Below are positions 19,335 through 29,459 of a stretch of DNA of 64,000 bases, piece by piece. A model generated the notes under the pieces. It did not search any database and was not told where the DNA came from. It was given only the letters and a program-made list of their open reading frames with translations. The position numbers and the translations under genes were made by a program. The DNA comes from Clostridiales bacterium (GTDB lineage Bacteria; Bacillota; Clostridia; Christensenellales; Christensenellaceae), in NCBI GenBank assembly GCA_015056045.1, contig SVGZ01000003.1, positions 62,001 through 126,000 on the forward strand. Direction: 5' to 3'. Positions within the stretch are counted from its first letter, which is position 1; each line of letters starts with the position of its first letter.

Positions 19335-20048
19335 ATGAAGGTATTCCCTGCGATCGATATCAGAAACGGAAAATGCGTACGCCTGACCTATGGCGAGATC
19401 AAAAACGAGAAAATTTACGGTGATCCGCTTGATTTTGCCTTACGCTGGCAGGAAGAAGGTGCGGAAATGCTCCACATCGTCGATCTTGACGCGGCTTTTA
19501 CGGGCGAATTCAAAAATAAAAAGCTGATCCAGAAGATCACGGCTTCGCTCAAAATTCCGGTACAGCTTGGCGGCGGTGTCCGTACAAAGGAAGGCATCAT
19601 CGAACGCCTTGACGAATGCGGTGTTTCGCGCGTTATTGCGGGGACTCTTGCGATCGAAGACCCTGTTCTGCTCAAATGGGCACATTCGACATATCCCGAT
19701 CGCTTTATTGCCGGCATTGACGCAAAAGACGGCAAAGTTGTTACCCGCGGCTGGGTCGAACAGACAGAGGTCAGCTCCATCGAGCTTGCCAAAGAGGTTC
19801 GCGCGGCAGGTATTCAGACGATCGTTTACACCGATATTTCCCGTGAAGGCGCAATGAAAGGACCGAATATTGCGCATCTTGGCGAAATCGTCAAATCGAC
19901 ATGGTGCAATGTTCTGGCATCGGGCGGCATTTCCACGGTAGAGGACATCGAAAGCGTTCGCAGTACAGGTGCATACGGTGTGCTGATCGGCAAGGCTTTA
20001 TATGAAGGTCTCCTGACGCTGAAAGATGCGATCAAGGCCGGTTTATAA
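19335..20048 (+). CDS. hisA: Phosphoribosylformimino-5-aminoimidazole carboxamide ribotide isomerase
   Basis: MKVFPAIDIRNGKCVRLTYGE...VQLGGGVRTKEGI...TDISREGAMKGPN...ASGGISTVEDI. Confidence 0.93.
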   Translation: MKVFPAIDIRNGKCVRLTYGEIKNEKIYGDPLDFALRWQEEGAEMLHIVDLDAAFTGEFKNKKLIQKITASLKIPVQLGGGVRTKEGIIERLDECGVSRVIAGTLAIEDPVLLKWAHSTYPDRFIAGIDAKDGKVVTRGWVEQTEVSSIELAKEVRAAGIQTIVYTDISREGAMKGPNIAHLGEIVKSTWCNVLASGGISTVEDIESVRSTGAYGVLIGKALYEGLLTLKDAIKAGL

Positions 20049-20157
20049 GATTTTTCAAAAATTGATTAAAAATTTGGTTTCGGTATTAAACGGGAGCTTT
20101 CGCGAGCAAACAAGAGATATCATGTTGTTTTTGCTTAAATTCGGCTGAATTTCGGTT

Positions 20158-20186
20158 TTGACTCCGTATAGTTCCTCCTGTATAAT
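20158..20186 (+). promoter_or_regulatory. Sigma-70 type promoter for tRNA array 1
   Basis: TTGACT-N17-TATAAT upstream of tRNA-Val. Confidence 0.85.
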
Positions 20187-20232
20187 ACAAACTGTTCCAA
20201 GGAGCTTGGCTCCGAGGACAGCCAAGTTTTGT

Positions 20233-20308
20233 GGGAGCATAGCTCAGCTGGGAGAGCATCTGCCTTACAAGCAGAGGGTCACAGGTTCGAGCCCTGTTGT
20301 TCCCACCA
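20233..20308 (+). tRNA. tRNA-Val(TAC)
   Basis: Full cloverleaf with encoded CCA; anticodon loop CTTACAA. Confidence 0.95.
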
Positions 20309-20317
20309 CGCAAAAGT

Positions 20318-20394
20318 GGCCCGGTAGTTCAGTTGGTTAGAACGCTAGCCTGTCACGCTAGAGGTCGAGGGTTCGAGCCCCTTCCGGGTCGCCA
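20318..20394 (+). tRNA. tRNA-Asp(GTC)
   Basis: GGCCCGGTAGTTCAGTTGGTTAGAACGCTAGCCTGTCACGC...CGCCA. Confidence 0.95.
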
Positions 20395-20414
20395 TTTTTT
20401 TGCGAATCACATAT

Positions 20415-20489
20415 GCGGGAGTGGCTCAGTGGTAGAGCGTTGCCTTGCCAAGGCAAATGTCGCGAGTTCGAATCTCGTCTTCCGCTCCA
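20415..20489 (+). tRNA. tRNA-Gly(GCC)
   Basis: GCGGGAGTGGCTCAGTGGTAGAGCGTTGCCTTGCCAAGG...TCCA. Confidence 0.95.
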
Positions 20490-20492
20490 TAT

Positions 20493-20567
20493 GGCGCCAT
20501 AGCCAAGTGGTAAGGCACAGGTCTGCAAAACCTCTATGCCCCGGTTCAAATCCGGGTGGCGCCTCCA
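20493..20567 (+). tRNA. tRNA-Cys(GCA)
   Basis: GGCGCCATAGCCAAGTGGTAAGGCACAGGTCTGCAAAACC...TCCA. Confidence 0.95.
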
Positions 20568-20569
20568 GA

Positions 20570-20602
20570 AAAAAGCCTCGTTCAAAAGAACGAGGTTTTT
20601 TC
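20570..20602 (+). terminator. Terminator of tRNA array 1
   Basis: AAAAAAGCCTCGTTCaaaaGAACGAGGTTTTTT. Confidence 0.9.
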
Positions 20603-20790
20603 AACTAAATTTGCCCTTATAGGCAAGTGAAATTCTGCTATCGCAGAGTGAAATTGCTTCGCAATGAAATATTCGCTGTCGCGAATGCTGGCAAATTTAA
20701 TTTCACATCGAACGCAGTGAGATATTTCATCATTCATAAAATGAATGATTTCACATTTGCCGCAAGGCAAATATTTCAATCTACTTTCAT
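20603..20790. repeat. Chain of short hairpins separated by GAAAT/ATTTC
   Basis: TTTGCCcttataGGCAAg tgaaat TCTGCtatcGCAGA gtgaaat TTGCttcGCAA tgaaat ATTCGCtgtcGCGAAT ... CATTCATaaaATGAATG atttca CATTTGCCgcaaGGCAAAT atttca. Confidence 0.85.
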
Positions 20791-21117
20791 GATAAATTTA
20801 TCTCCTCTGCGTACCCTTTCGTTATGGATATTTCTATGCGTCAGCATAGTGCTATTTTTAACTAAGTTTGCTCTTACGGGTAAGTCGCTTTTGCAGAGTC
20901 AAATTGCTTCGCAGCGGTAAATTCGCCTTACAAATACCGGCAGATTTTATTTCACACGAGGCTTACCAAAGATTTCTCCGGCGCAAAATGATTATGCAAG
21001 GCTTTCGCTAAACAGATCACATGATCGGCAGCCTGCTCTCTTTCATCGGCAAAAATACATCTGATTTCGGGATCTGGCTTTACCCGCCAAATATTTTCCA
21101 AAATTTATCAAAAATGT

Positions 21118-21146
21118 TTTGACAAAGTATGGGCCTTATGTTATAC
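21118..21146 (+). promoter_or_regulatory. Sigma-70 type promoter for tRNA array 2
   Basis: TTGACA-N17-TATACT. Confidence 0.88.
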
Positions 21147-21191
21147 TAAATCTCGTCCTGAGGGAAACCGAGGGATTTGCCAAGCTTTTGT

Positions 21192-21267
21192 GGGAGCATA
21201 GCTCAGCTGGGAGAGCATCTGCCTTACAAGCAGAGGGTCACAGGTTCGAGCCCTGTTGTTCCCACCA
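21192..21267 (+). tRNA. tRNA-Val(TAC), second copy
   Basis: Identical to 20233-20308. Confidence 0.95.
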
Positions 21268-21274
21268 CCAAAGT

Positions 21275-21351
21275 GGCCCGGTAGTTCAGTTGGTTAGAAC
21301 GCTAGCCTGTCACGCTAGAGGTCGAGGGTTCGAGCCCCTTCCGGGTCGCCA
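21275..21351 (+). tRNA. tRNA-Asp(GTC), second copy
   Basis: Identical to 20318-20394. Confidence 0.95.
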
Positions 21352-21375
21352 TTTTTTTACCCTAAAATAAAATAT

Positions 21376-21450
21376 GCGGGAGTGGCTCAGTGGTAGAGCG
21401 TTGCCTTGCCAAGGCAAATGTCGCGAGTTCGAATCTCGTCTTCCGCTCCA
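21376..21450 (+). tRNA. tRNA-Gly(GCC), second copy
   Basis: Identical to 20415-20489. Confidence 0.95.
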
Positions 21451-21451
21451 G

Positions 21452-21486
21452 AAAAAAGCCTCGTTCAGAAGAACGAGGTTTTTTTC
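21452..21486 (+). terminator. Terminator of tRNA array 2
   Basis: AAAAAAGCCTCGTTCagaaGAACGAGGTTTTTTT, near-copy of 20570-20602. Confidence 0.9.
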
Positions 21487-21487
21487 A

Positions 21488-21660
21488 ACTAAATTTGCCC
21501 TTATGGGCAAGTGAAATTCTGCTATCGCAGAGTGAAATTGCTTCGCAATGAAATATTTGCTTCGCAAATGTGGGCAAATTTAATTTCATATTTTGCTTTA
21601 GCAAAATATTTCACCAAAGGCACAGCCTTTGATTTCACCGCAAGCGTCAGCGAACGTTTT
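21488..21660. repeat. Second copy of the GAAAT-separated hairpin chain
   Basis: TTTGCCCttatGGGCAA, TCTGCtatcGCAGA, TTGCttcGCAA, ATTTGCttcGCAAAT, TATTTTGCtttaGCAAAATA, CAAAGGcacaGCCTTTG separated by tgaaat / atttca. Confidence 0.85.
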
Positions 21661-21798
21661 CACTAAAAACCATGTATCTTCGAATTCCCACAAAAAAATC
21701 ATTAAACTCTTCAAAAAAACACAGCACATCCCCATGATTCTTTTTCTTTCCCAAAAAATATGCTATAATATCCTCATCCCATTTCTTCGGAGGAAACC

Positions 21799-22752
21799 AT
21801 GCAGTATAAACAGCTACCCTACATCAAAAATCCCGTTTCCCGCATCCTTTTCGGCACGGCAATGTCGCCCTTTTTTGAAGATGGTGAAGCCGACCATATC
21901 CTCGACGCCGTTTATGAAATGGGCATCACGAGCTTTGACACCGCAAGACGCTACGGTTTGGCAGAGCGAAGCCTTGGCCGCTGGGTCGAAAAAAACAACT
22001 TGCGCGAAAAGCTCGTCATTTTATCCAAATGCGCACACCACGACGATTTCGGCAATAAGCGCGTTTCCGAAAAGGACATCCGCGAAGACCTCGAGATCAG
22101 CTTAAACGAACTCAGGACAACCCACATCGATATTTATCTCCTCCACAGAGATGACCCGGAAGTGCCTGCAGGCGAGATCGTTTCGCTTTTGAACGAGCTG
22201 CACGAAAAAGGCCATATCGGCGCATTCGGTGCATCAAACTGGAGCCACGAGCGCATTGCCGAGGCAAACGCCTATGCAAAGGCAAAGGGACTCATCCCCA
22301 TGACGATCTCCAGTCCCAATTTTTCGCTCGCCGAACAGGTTGAAGATCCTTGGGGCGGCGGTTGTATTTCGATTTCGGGACCGAAAGAAGCGGCTGCAAG
22401 AGCCTGGTATCTTGAAAACAATATGCCCGTTTTTGCCTATTCAAGCCTTGCGCACGGGCTTTTATCCGGTCGTGTGAAAAACAGAGCCGATGCGGAAAAA
22501 CTGCTCGGCGAAGCTGCTGTCAAAGGCTATGCGAGCGAAGATAATTTCATTCGCATTGCCCGCGCGGAAAAGCTCGGCAAAGAAAAAGGCCTCACGATCG
22601 CACAGGTCGCTATGGCATATTTGTTCAATACGGAACTCGATGTTTTTGCGATCGTCAGCAGCGCTTCCAAAGAACGCATGCAGGCCAATATTGCCGCATC
22701 GGAAGTCATGTTAACAAAAGCGGAAATGGATTACCTCGATCTGCGGGATTAA
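21799..22752 (+). CDS. Aldo/keto reductase family protein
   Basis: MQYKQLPYIKNPVSRILFGTAMSPFFEDGEADHILDAVYEMGITSFDTARRYG...IDIYLLHRDDPE. Confidence 0.9.
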   Translation: MQYKQLPYIKNPVSRILFGTAMSPFFEDGEADHILDAVYEMGITSFDTARRYGLAERSLGRWVEKNNLREKLVILSKCAHHDDFGNKRVSEKDIREDLEISLNELRTTHIDIYLLHRDDPEVPAGEIVSLLNELHEKGHIGAFGASNWSHERIAEANAYAKAKGLIPMTISSPNFSLAEQVEDPWGGGCISISGPKEAAARAWYLENNMPVFAYSSLAHGLLSGRVKNRADAEKLLGEAAVKGYASEDNFIRIARAEKLGKEKGLTIAQVAMAYLFNTELDVFAIVSSASKERMQANIAASEVMLTKAEMDYLDLRD

Positions 22753-23004
22753 TTTTTAACGATAAAAGGAGCGTACCCATATGGATATGCTCCTTTTTTG
22801 ATTGCTTTTAATAAGAAAAAACTTTTTTCGATCCCGTTAAACCATTTGAAACCACGCCTCTACAGGTACTTTAGCAATACTCATAAATTGTCATTTTATT
22901 TATAAAAATAACCGTTAGATTTCATATACATGGAGAGCCAAGCATTATTTTTTGAAAACTCGTTCAGCTTTGCAGGCTAAGAAGATATAAAGCAGACTTC
23001 TTTC

Positions 23005-24033
23005 TCACAGCAAAACCACGCGTTTTTCCGCACTGCCGTTTTCCGCAAAGGCGATCTCACCTAAAACGCCTGCAAAACGGTTTTCATAAAAGGCTTCCGT
23101 GAGCTTTTTAAAATGCTTTTCGTCCGCTTTCAGGTTCTTCTCGCCCGCTACATTAAAAGCGCTTAACGCAGCATTTGCCGCTTCAAAACCGAGCGCATTA
23201 TATACGGTGGCTTCCCTGCCGTAAAGGTCAAAAAATGCCGAAAGAAAGGCTTTATCTGCCGATCCGACAGAAAATTCGCCCAAAATATGAAGCTTTTCCT
23301 CTTCATAAAGCGCCTGTGCATAGGCAAAAATTTCGCCCTGATAGCCCATATTGAAAGCCGCATCCGCAACAGCCGAAACCACATCCGCATTTCCCGGGAC
23401 AAAAAGCGCATCTGCCTGCGCATTGATCAGCTTCGAGATCGCTTTGGTCAGGTCTTCAACCGTTTCCGCAAGAACGACCGAATCTGCAGCGGCAAGAAAA
23501 GCATCTGCCGCAGCTTTTGCCTGTGCATCCGCAGCGTCATAAAGAACCGCCGTTTTTTCCGAGTGATTTTCCGCCATCAAAGAAGCCGCTGCTTTCCCAT
23601 AAGCGGAAGCGCCAAGGCTCAGGGAAAAACAATTTTTCCCGAACAGGATCGGTTCTTCCTGTGTGACCGTCGGTGTGATGATCGGAATACCGTCTTCCGC
23701 AGCAGCCTGCATTACCGCAAGCGAAGGCAGATAATGCGAAGGCCCGATGATCGCCAAAACCTTCTCCGCCATACATTTGCGGTAAGCTTCCATCGCCAAA
23801 ACGGGATCAGAGCCGTCATCATAAATATGAAGCTCGATCTGACGCCCAAAAAGCAGAGCTTCATCGTTCCATTTTTGCACGAGCAGGCTTGCGCCTTCGA
23901 TGATCTCTTCACCGACGACGGTATTTTCCGAAACAATAAGACCGATTTTGACGGGCTGATTTGCCTTTCCGCAAGATGCGCAAAGAAATGCGGCCGCTAA
24001 AACGACCGCTAACCATTTCTTTATCCTTTTCAT
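23005..24033 (-). CDS. ABC transporter substrate-binding lipoprotein (branched-chain amino acid type)
   Basis: MKRIKKWLAVVLAAAFLCASCGKANQPVKIGLIVSENTVVGEEIIEGASLLVQKWN...LAIIGPSHYLPSLAVMQAAAEDGIPIITP. Confidence 0.85.
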   Translation of the reverse strand: MKRIKKWLAVVLAAAFLCASCGKANQPVKIGLIVSENTVVGEEIIEGASLLVQKWNDEALLFGRQIELHIYDDGSDPVLAMEAYRKCMAEKVLAIIGPSHYLPSLAVMQAAAEDGIPIITPTVTQEEPILFGKNCFSLSLGASAYGKAAASLMAENHSEKTAVLYDAADAQAKAAADAFLAAADSVVLAETVEDLTKAISKLINAQADALFVPGNADVVSAVADAAFNMGYQGEIFAYAQALYEEEKLHILGEFSVGSADKAFLSAFFDLYGREATVYNALGFEAANAALSAFNVAGEKNLKADEKHFKKLTEAFYENRFAGVLGEIAFAENGSAEKRVVLL

Positions 24034-24887
24034 TTGACAGATTTATCGAGCTTGCTGCTCGCTTTTTCCATAAAATAGGCGATGACAGCGCCAACAACGA
24101 AGCAAACCGCACAGATGACGATATCCATCACGTCATAAGCCTGTTCAAGCGGCATGATGACCAGCGTCGAAGCGATGACGATGCCGATGATGCTGTGATA
24201 CATGAGCGCATAATGCTTATCGAAAAGGTATTTGATCGGCTTGGCGATCAGCACGACCATGATGACAAGGCCTACGCCGATGGGTAAAATAACGCCGAGA
24301 TCGAGCGCAGCAATGCCTGCAGACATCGGCTGGTAAAGCCCCAAAAAGATGAAGATCGAAGAAGGACTCATCCCCGGAACGATAAGGCCGATTCCCCAAA
24401 GAAGACCGCAGATCAGCCACCAGAAAAGGTTCGGTTCGATCTGCATCGTTTCTCCGCTGCCAAGGAGCGTTAAAAAGGCAAACATAAAAATGCCCGCAAC
24501 GGCAAGCGCAATATATGCACCTTTACTTCTGCCCTGTTCACCGGCTTCACGGTAAAGCGAAGGGACTGTCCCCAAAATCAGGCCGATAAAGAGCCAGAGT
24601 GCCGGAAGCTCATTTTCCCTGAAAAGCCAATCGACGAGCTTGGACAAAAGGACGACACCGACCGCAAAACCGATGACGATCGGCAAAAAGAACTTGATAT
24701 TTTTTTTAAGGCTGCGGAACGGATGCGATAAAAATTCCATCATCGGGCGATAGATCCCCAAAACGACGGACAAAACACCGCCGCTGATACCGGGTAAAAT
24801 CGCGCCTGTACCGACGAGCGCACCTTTGACGACCCTCCAGAGCCACGAAAAAAGAGTGTCTTTCTTCTCTTCCATTGTTTCCTCCAA
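24030..24887 (-). CDS. DUF368 family integral membrane protein
   Basis: LVGTGAILPGISGGVLSVVLGIYRPMMEFLSHPFRSLKKNIKFFLPIVIGFAVG...GLIVPGMSPSSIFIFLGLY. Confidence 0.88.
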   Translation of the reverse strand: MEETMEEKKDTLFSWLWRVVKGALVGTGAILPGISGGVLSVVLGIYRPMMEFLSHPFRSLKKNIKFFLPIVIGFAVGVVLLSKLVDWLFRENELPALWLFIGLILGTVPSLYREAGEQGRSKGAYIALAVAGIFMFAFLTLLGSGETMQIEPNLFWWLICGLLWGIGLIVPGMSPSSIFIFLGLYQPMSAGIAALDLGVILPIGVGLVIMVVLIAKPIKYLFDKHYALMYHSIIGIVIASTLVIMPLEQAYDVMDIVICAVCFVVGAVIAYFMEKASSKLDKSVK

Positions 24888-25130
24888 AGTTTTTTAACTC
24901 TGTTATTTTATACCAAAACGGGGGCTTTTACAACCAAAGGGCAGGTTTTGCACGAAAAATTTACAGTTGGCGGTTTTATTTACGAAATATCCAACGAGGT
25001 GTGGTTTTTGCGTCCAAATGCCATTTCCTATTACTTCAAACAATCTCTCAGTCAGCTTCGCTGACAGCTCCCTTAAAGTGAGTATCGCTTACGCGAAACT
25101 CCAAGGGAGCCATTATTTTTTCATTTTTAA

Positions 25131-25430
25131 TCAAACTCACGATTTCAGGTTACTAAACCAAAGCCAACCAATCTCTAAAATTGAAAATCCGGTCAAGCAT
25201 TTGGCTGCCTTGTTTTTATCTTTTACAAGCAACCTTACGATTTCAGGTTACCAAACTGCAGACCATCAATCTCTGAAATTGAATAGTCGCGCATGCGAGT
25301 ATGCTTTGCAAACAAAAAAAGCGGTCGATCAATGATCGCCCCTACTTTTTCTTTTGTCATCAACCTCACGATTTCAGGTTACCAAACTGCAGACCATCAA
25401 TTTCTATCATTGAAAAGTCGCGCAGCGTTA
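25131..25430. repeat. Three direct copies of a ~60-bp motif (cacgatttcaggttaccaaactgcagaccatcaatctctgaaattga) plus a GTAG hairpin
   Basis: Units at about 25131-25186, 25229-25290, 25359-25424; gatcaatgatcgcccctac at 25326-25344. Confidence 0.85.
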
Positions 25431-25436
25431 GGCTGC

Positions 25437-26564
25437 TTACTCTAAATAATCTCTGAGCTTCTTACTGCGGCTCGGGTGACGGAGCTTGCGGAGTGCCTTG
25501 GCTTCGATCTGACGGATTCGCTCACGGGTAACGTTGAATTCCTTGCCAACTTCTTCGAGGGTTCTTGCACGGCCGTCTTCAAGACCAAAACGGAGCTTTA
25601 AGACCTTTTCCTCACGGGGTGTGAGGGTATCTAAAACATCCATGATCTGCTCTTTTAAGAGTGTAAAGGAAGCTGCCTCTGCCGGTGCCGGTGCATCATC
25701 ATCGGGAATGAAATCGCCAAGATGGCTGTCATCTTCTTCGCCGATCGGGGTCTCGAGGGAAACAGGTTCCTGTGCGATCTTCTGAATTTCGCGGACTTTA
25801 TCGACCGTAATGCCCATTTCTTCGGCAATTTCTTCCGGCAGCGGGTCACGGCCGAGCTTCTGCAAAAGCTGCCTCGAAACACGGATCAGCTTATTGATCG
25901 TTTCGACCATGTGTACGGGGATACGGATCGTTCTTGCCTGATCTGCGATGGCGCGCGTGATCGCCTGACGGATCCACCATGTCGCATAAGTCGAGAATTT
26001 ATAGCCTTTTTTGTAGTCAAATTTTTCGACCGCTTTGATAAGGCCAAGGTTGCCTTCCTGAATCAGGTCAAGGAAAAGCATGCCTCTGCCGACGTATCTT
26101 TTTGCAATGCTGACGACAAGGCGCAGGTTTGCTTCGGCAAGCTTCTGTTTGGCAGCATCATCGCCGTCTGCCATGCGCATGGCAAGGTCTTTTTCCTCTT
26201 CGGCGGAAAGCAGCGGCACTTTGCCGATCTCTTTTAAATACATACGGACCGGATCATCGATATTGATGCCATCGGGTACGAGCATATCCGGGTCAAGCGT
26301 CTGCGTGACATCGTCCAGCTTATCGTCATCCTTATCGCCGTCTTCATCGATGATGTCGATGTTGCTCTGTTCCAAAACTTCAAAGAGCTTTTCCATCTGC
26401 TGCGCCTTCATGCCGATCTCTTCGACAACGGCGTTGATCTCCTGATAGGTCAGGATACCTTTTTTCTTGCCCTGTTCGATCAGCGAAAGGATCTTTTCCT
26501 CTTTTTTCGTTTTTTTGCTCTGTTCCGGAGCTTCTGTTTTTACTGTCTTGTCCAAATCATTCAC
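25437..26564 (-). CDS. rpoD: RNA polymerase primary sigma factor
   Basis: [30 protein letters not shown]...[31 protein letters not shown]. Confidence 0.97.
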   Translation of the reverse strand: MNDLDKTVKTEAPEQSKKTKKEEKILSLIEQGKKKGILTYQEINAVVEEIGMKAQQMEKLFEVLEQSNIDIIDEDGDKDDDKLDDVTQTLDPDMLVPDGINIDDPVRMYLKEIGKVPLLSAEEEKDLAMRMADGDDAAKQKLAEANLRLVVSIAKRYVGRGMLFLDLIQEGNLGLIKAVEKFDYKKGYKFSTYATWWIRQAITRAIADQARTIRIPVHMVETINKLIRVSRQLLQKLGRDPLPEEIAEEMGITVDKVREIQKIAQEPVSLETPIGEEDDSHLGDFIPDDDAPAPAEAASFTLLKEQIMDVLDTLTPREEKVLKLRFGLEDGRARTLEEVGKEFNVTRERIRQIEAKALRKLRHPSRSKKLRDYLE

Positions 26565-28327
26565 CCTCTGTTCAAACGTTCCTGCAGTGCGCGGATCTCC
26601 CGATCAAGCTCTGCGATGCGCAAAAGCGCTTCTCTTCTCTTTTCTTCATCTGCGGCGGCAAATTCTTCCCTTGCCAGGCGCAGCTTATCCTGTTTCATCT
26701 TTATTTTCATCCGAATCGACAAAGTCATGGCGTAATGCGCCTTATTGACGATGCCCTCGGGTTCGCGTACACTGATGAGTTCGGCGAAATCCTGCTTCTC
26801 CTGCGGGTATGCAAGAGAAAACCCACTTATTAATTCGCCGCTGTTCGGCAAAAACCCTTTTTTTATTTGCTCAAAAATATAAAAATATAATTTTTCGTAG
26901 GTTTTGAAATCTTCCGCCGTTAAATCAAGCCCTGTGATGAGATCCGGCTTGGATAAAAGCAGCGCCATGAGCTTCGCTTCTTCCTCAGCATCCTGTGCGG
27001 TTTTCATAAGCATCTGCTCTCTGTTTTCGGGAACGGGGATATTTTTCTCTTCGCCTGTGACCTGTGCTTTGATCGTACTTTCGGAAATGCCTGTTTCGTT
27101 TGCCAAAAACTTGATATAGCGGTCTTTCTGAATTTCGTTTTTCAGGCCGCTGATCAGCTCCGCAGCCTTTGTCGCATAAGCCGTTTTGCTGTCCGCATCG
27201 TTCATGTCGAAATCCATTTTTATGCGGTAGAGCTTAAATTCAAAGCCGCTTCTTGCCTGTTTGGCGAGCTTTACATAGCCGGCTTTGCCGTATTTTTTGC
27301 AGAAATCATCGGGATCCATATTGTTCGGGATCGTGATGACCTTGACGGATAAGCCTTCACCTTCCAGAATATCGACCGCACGATAGGCCGCGTTGATGCC
27401 CGCCATATCGCCGTCATAGGAAATAAAGACGTTCGGGCTGTATCGCTTGATGAGCCTTGCCTGTTCCTTTGTCAGCGCAGTGCCAAGGGAAGCTACGGCA
27501 TTTGTGATCCCTGCAGCATACATGGAGATGACATCCATATACCCTTCCGTCAGAATGATGCTGCGGATGTCGTTTCTCCCGCGGAGCATATTGAGACCAA
27601 AGAGGTTATAGCGCTTGTTGAAGATCGGCGTATCCGAGGAGTTGAGATATTTCGGTTCACCGTCGCCGATGATCCTTCCGCCAAAAGCGATGACTTCGCC
27701 CGAAAGGTTGATGATCGGGATGATGACTCTGTTGCGGAAAATATCATAGGTATTGCCCTTGTTTTGCCGGACGAGGAAAGCATCCATCATTTCCTTCTGC
27801 GTATAGCCTTTTTTCAAAAGATGATCGCGCAGATCGTTGAAGCTGTCTTTCGCATAGCCGATGCCGAATTTGCCGATCAGGTGCGAAAGCTCTCTTTTTT
27901 CCATATATGCATAGCCTGCTCTGCCTTCGGGGCTTTTGATCACGCTGTTGAAATAAAGCGCCGCTTCACGCATCATTTCCGTCAGGCGCTTGCGGTACTG
28001 TTTTTTCTTTTCCCAATCTTTATCGTCCGTTTCCTCCGGCATGGGGATGCCTGCCCTTTCCGCAAGAAAACGCACCGCACCCAGATAATCGAGGTGTTCC
28101 TGTTCCATGATGAAATTGATGACACCGCCGCCTCTTTTGCAGGAGAAGCAATAGAACATTTCCCTATCGGGCGTTACCGTAAAGGAGGCGTTTTTTTCAT
28201 TATGGAATGGGCAAGAAGCCCAATAGCGTGTCCCTTTTTTGGTCAGGCTGACGTAATCGGAAACGACGTCCACTATACTGTTTTTGCTGAGCAGATTGCT
28301 CATCCATTCTTCACTGAATCTTGGCAT
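26561..28327 (-). CDS. dnaG: DNA primase
   Basis: [48 protein letters not shown]... zinc finger and TOPRIM motifs. Confidence 0.97.
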   Translation of the reverse strand: MPRFSEEWMSNLLSKNSIVDVVSDYVSLTKKGTRYWASCPFHNEKNASFTVTPDREMFYCFSCKRGGGVINFIMEQEHLDYLGAVRFLAERAGIPMPEETDDKDWEKKKQYRKRLTEMMREAALYFNSVIKSPEGRAGYAYMEKRELSHLIGKFGIGYAKDSFNDLRDHLLKKGYTQKEMMDAFLVRQNKGNTYDIFRNRVIIPIINLSGEVIAFGGRIIGDGEPKYLNSSDTPIFNKRYNLFGLNMLRGRNDIRSIILTEGYMDVISMYAAGITNAVASLGTALTKEQARLIKRYSPNVFISYDGDMAGINAAYRAVDILEGEGLSVKVITIPNNMDPDDFCKKYGKAGYVKLAKQARSGFEFKLYRIKMDFDMNDADSKTAYATKAAELISGLKNEIQKDRYIKFLANETGISESTIKAQVTGEEKNIPVPENREQMLMKTAQDAEEEAKLMALLLSKPDLITGLDLTAEDFKTYEKLYFYIFEQIKKGFLPNSGELISGFSLAYPQEKQDFAELISVREPEGIVNKAHYAMTLSIRMKIKMKQDKLRLAREEFAAADEEKRREALLRIAELDREIRALQERLNRG

Positions 28328-29335
28328 TTATAAACTCTGTATGGGGTTCCAACCCTTGGGAACATAAAGTTCCGCATATCTTGAGATGATGTAGGCGTCC
28401 GTCATGCCGGCGATATAATCGGCAACGCAGCGCTCTTTTCCTTCTTTTTCGATCTGCCTGTAAATATAGTTCGGCAGTTCGGAGAGATTTTTCATATAAT
28501 ATTCAAAAAGGTGGGCGATCACGCCGTCGACCTTTTTTTCTTCCGCTTTGGCGTAGGGATTTGTATAGACCTCGCTGAACATGAAATCACGCAGAAGCTC
28601 CGTCGCACGGGCAAATGCATCGCTCTGCATAAGGCAGTTTTTCCCTTCGCTCACGTTTACGATGTCGTTTATCATATTACCGATGCGCCTGCTGTGCGTT
28701 TCGCCAAGGATCTCGGTACAGGCTTTGGGCAAGTCCTCATTTTTCAGAATACCGGCACGGATAGCATCGTCGATATCGTGATTCAGGTAAGCGATCCTGT
28801 CGGAAAAATTGACCGCCATGCCTTCCAAGGTTTCGGGTCTGAGTGATTTTTTGTGGTTTAAGATGCCGTCCAGCACTTCGTGCGTCAGGTTTAAGCCCAT
28901 GCCGTTTTTTTCGATCATGGTGACGACACGGATGCTCTGTTCATTATGCGAAAAAGGGAGGATCGTGTCAAGTGCCCGCTCGCCTGCATGGCCAAAAGGC
29001 GTATGCCCAAGGTCATGGCCAAGCGCAATGGCTTCGGTAAGGTCTTCGTTGAGGCTGAGCGCTTTGGCGATGGTCCTTGCGATCTGCGAAACTTCCATCG
29101 TGTGCGTAAGCCTTGTGCGGTAATGGCTGCTGTCGGGGTATAAAAAGACCTGCGTTTTATCCTTCATGCGGCGGAAAGCCTTGCAATGGATGATCCTGTC
29201 ACGGTCACGCATATATTCTGTGCGGAGATCGCCTTCTTCCTCGGGTCGCAATCTGCCCTTTGTGTTTTCACATTTGGCGGCATATGGCGATAAAAGCAGC
29301 GCCTCCTGTTTATAAATTCTCTCCCTGATGGTCAA
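28328..29335 (-). CDS. dgt: Deoxyguanosinetriphosphate triphosphohydrolase-like HD protein
   Basis: YRTRLTHTMEVSQIARTIAKALSLNEDLTEAIALGHDLGHTPFGHAGE. Confidence 0.92.
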   Translation of the reverse strand: MTIRERIYKQEALLLSPYAAKCENTKGRLRPEEEGDLRTEYMRDRDRIIHCKAFRRMKDKTQVFLYPDSSHYRTRLTHTMEVSQIARTIAKALSLNEDLTEAIALGHDLGHTPFGHAGERALDTILPFSHNEQSIRVVTMIEKNGMGLNLTHEVLDGILNHKKSLRPETLEGMAVNFSDRIAYLNHDIDDAIRAGILKNEDLPKACTEILGETHSRRIGNMINDIVNVSEGKNCLMQSDAFARATELLRDFMFSEVYTNPYAKAEEKKVDGVIAHLFEYYMKNLSELPNYIYRQIEKEGKERCVADYIAGMTDAYIISRYAELYVPKGWNPIQSL

Positions 29336-29459
29336 AAGCTTCTCACCTCACATTCCTACATATATATATTTCTCCATCGGAGTCGGAAAATCCTCTTTTT
29401 TTCCTGAAAATTTGCCGGAAAATCTTAAAAAAATGAAGATGATTGCGTGAATACAGCAT

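Noticed and set aside
20086-20608. ORFs such as RARTCDPLLVRQMLSQLSYAPTK and PGGSNPGGASR
   Set aside because: Typical spurious translations across tRNA genes.
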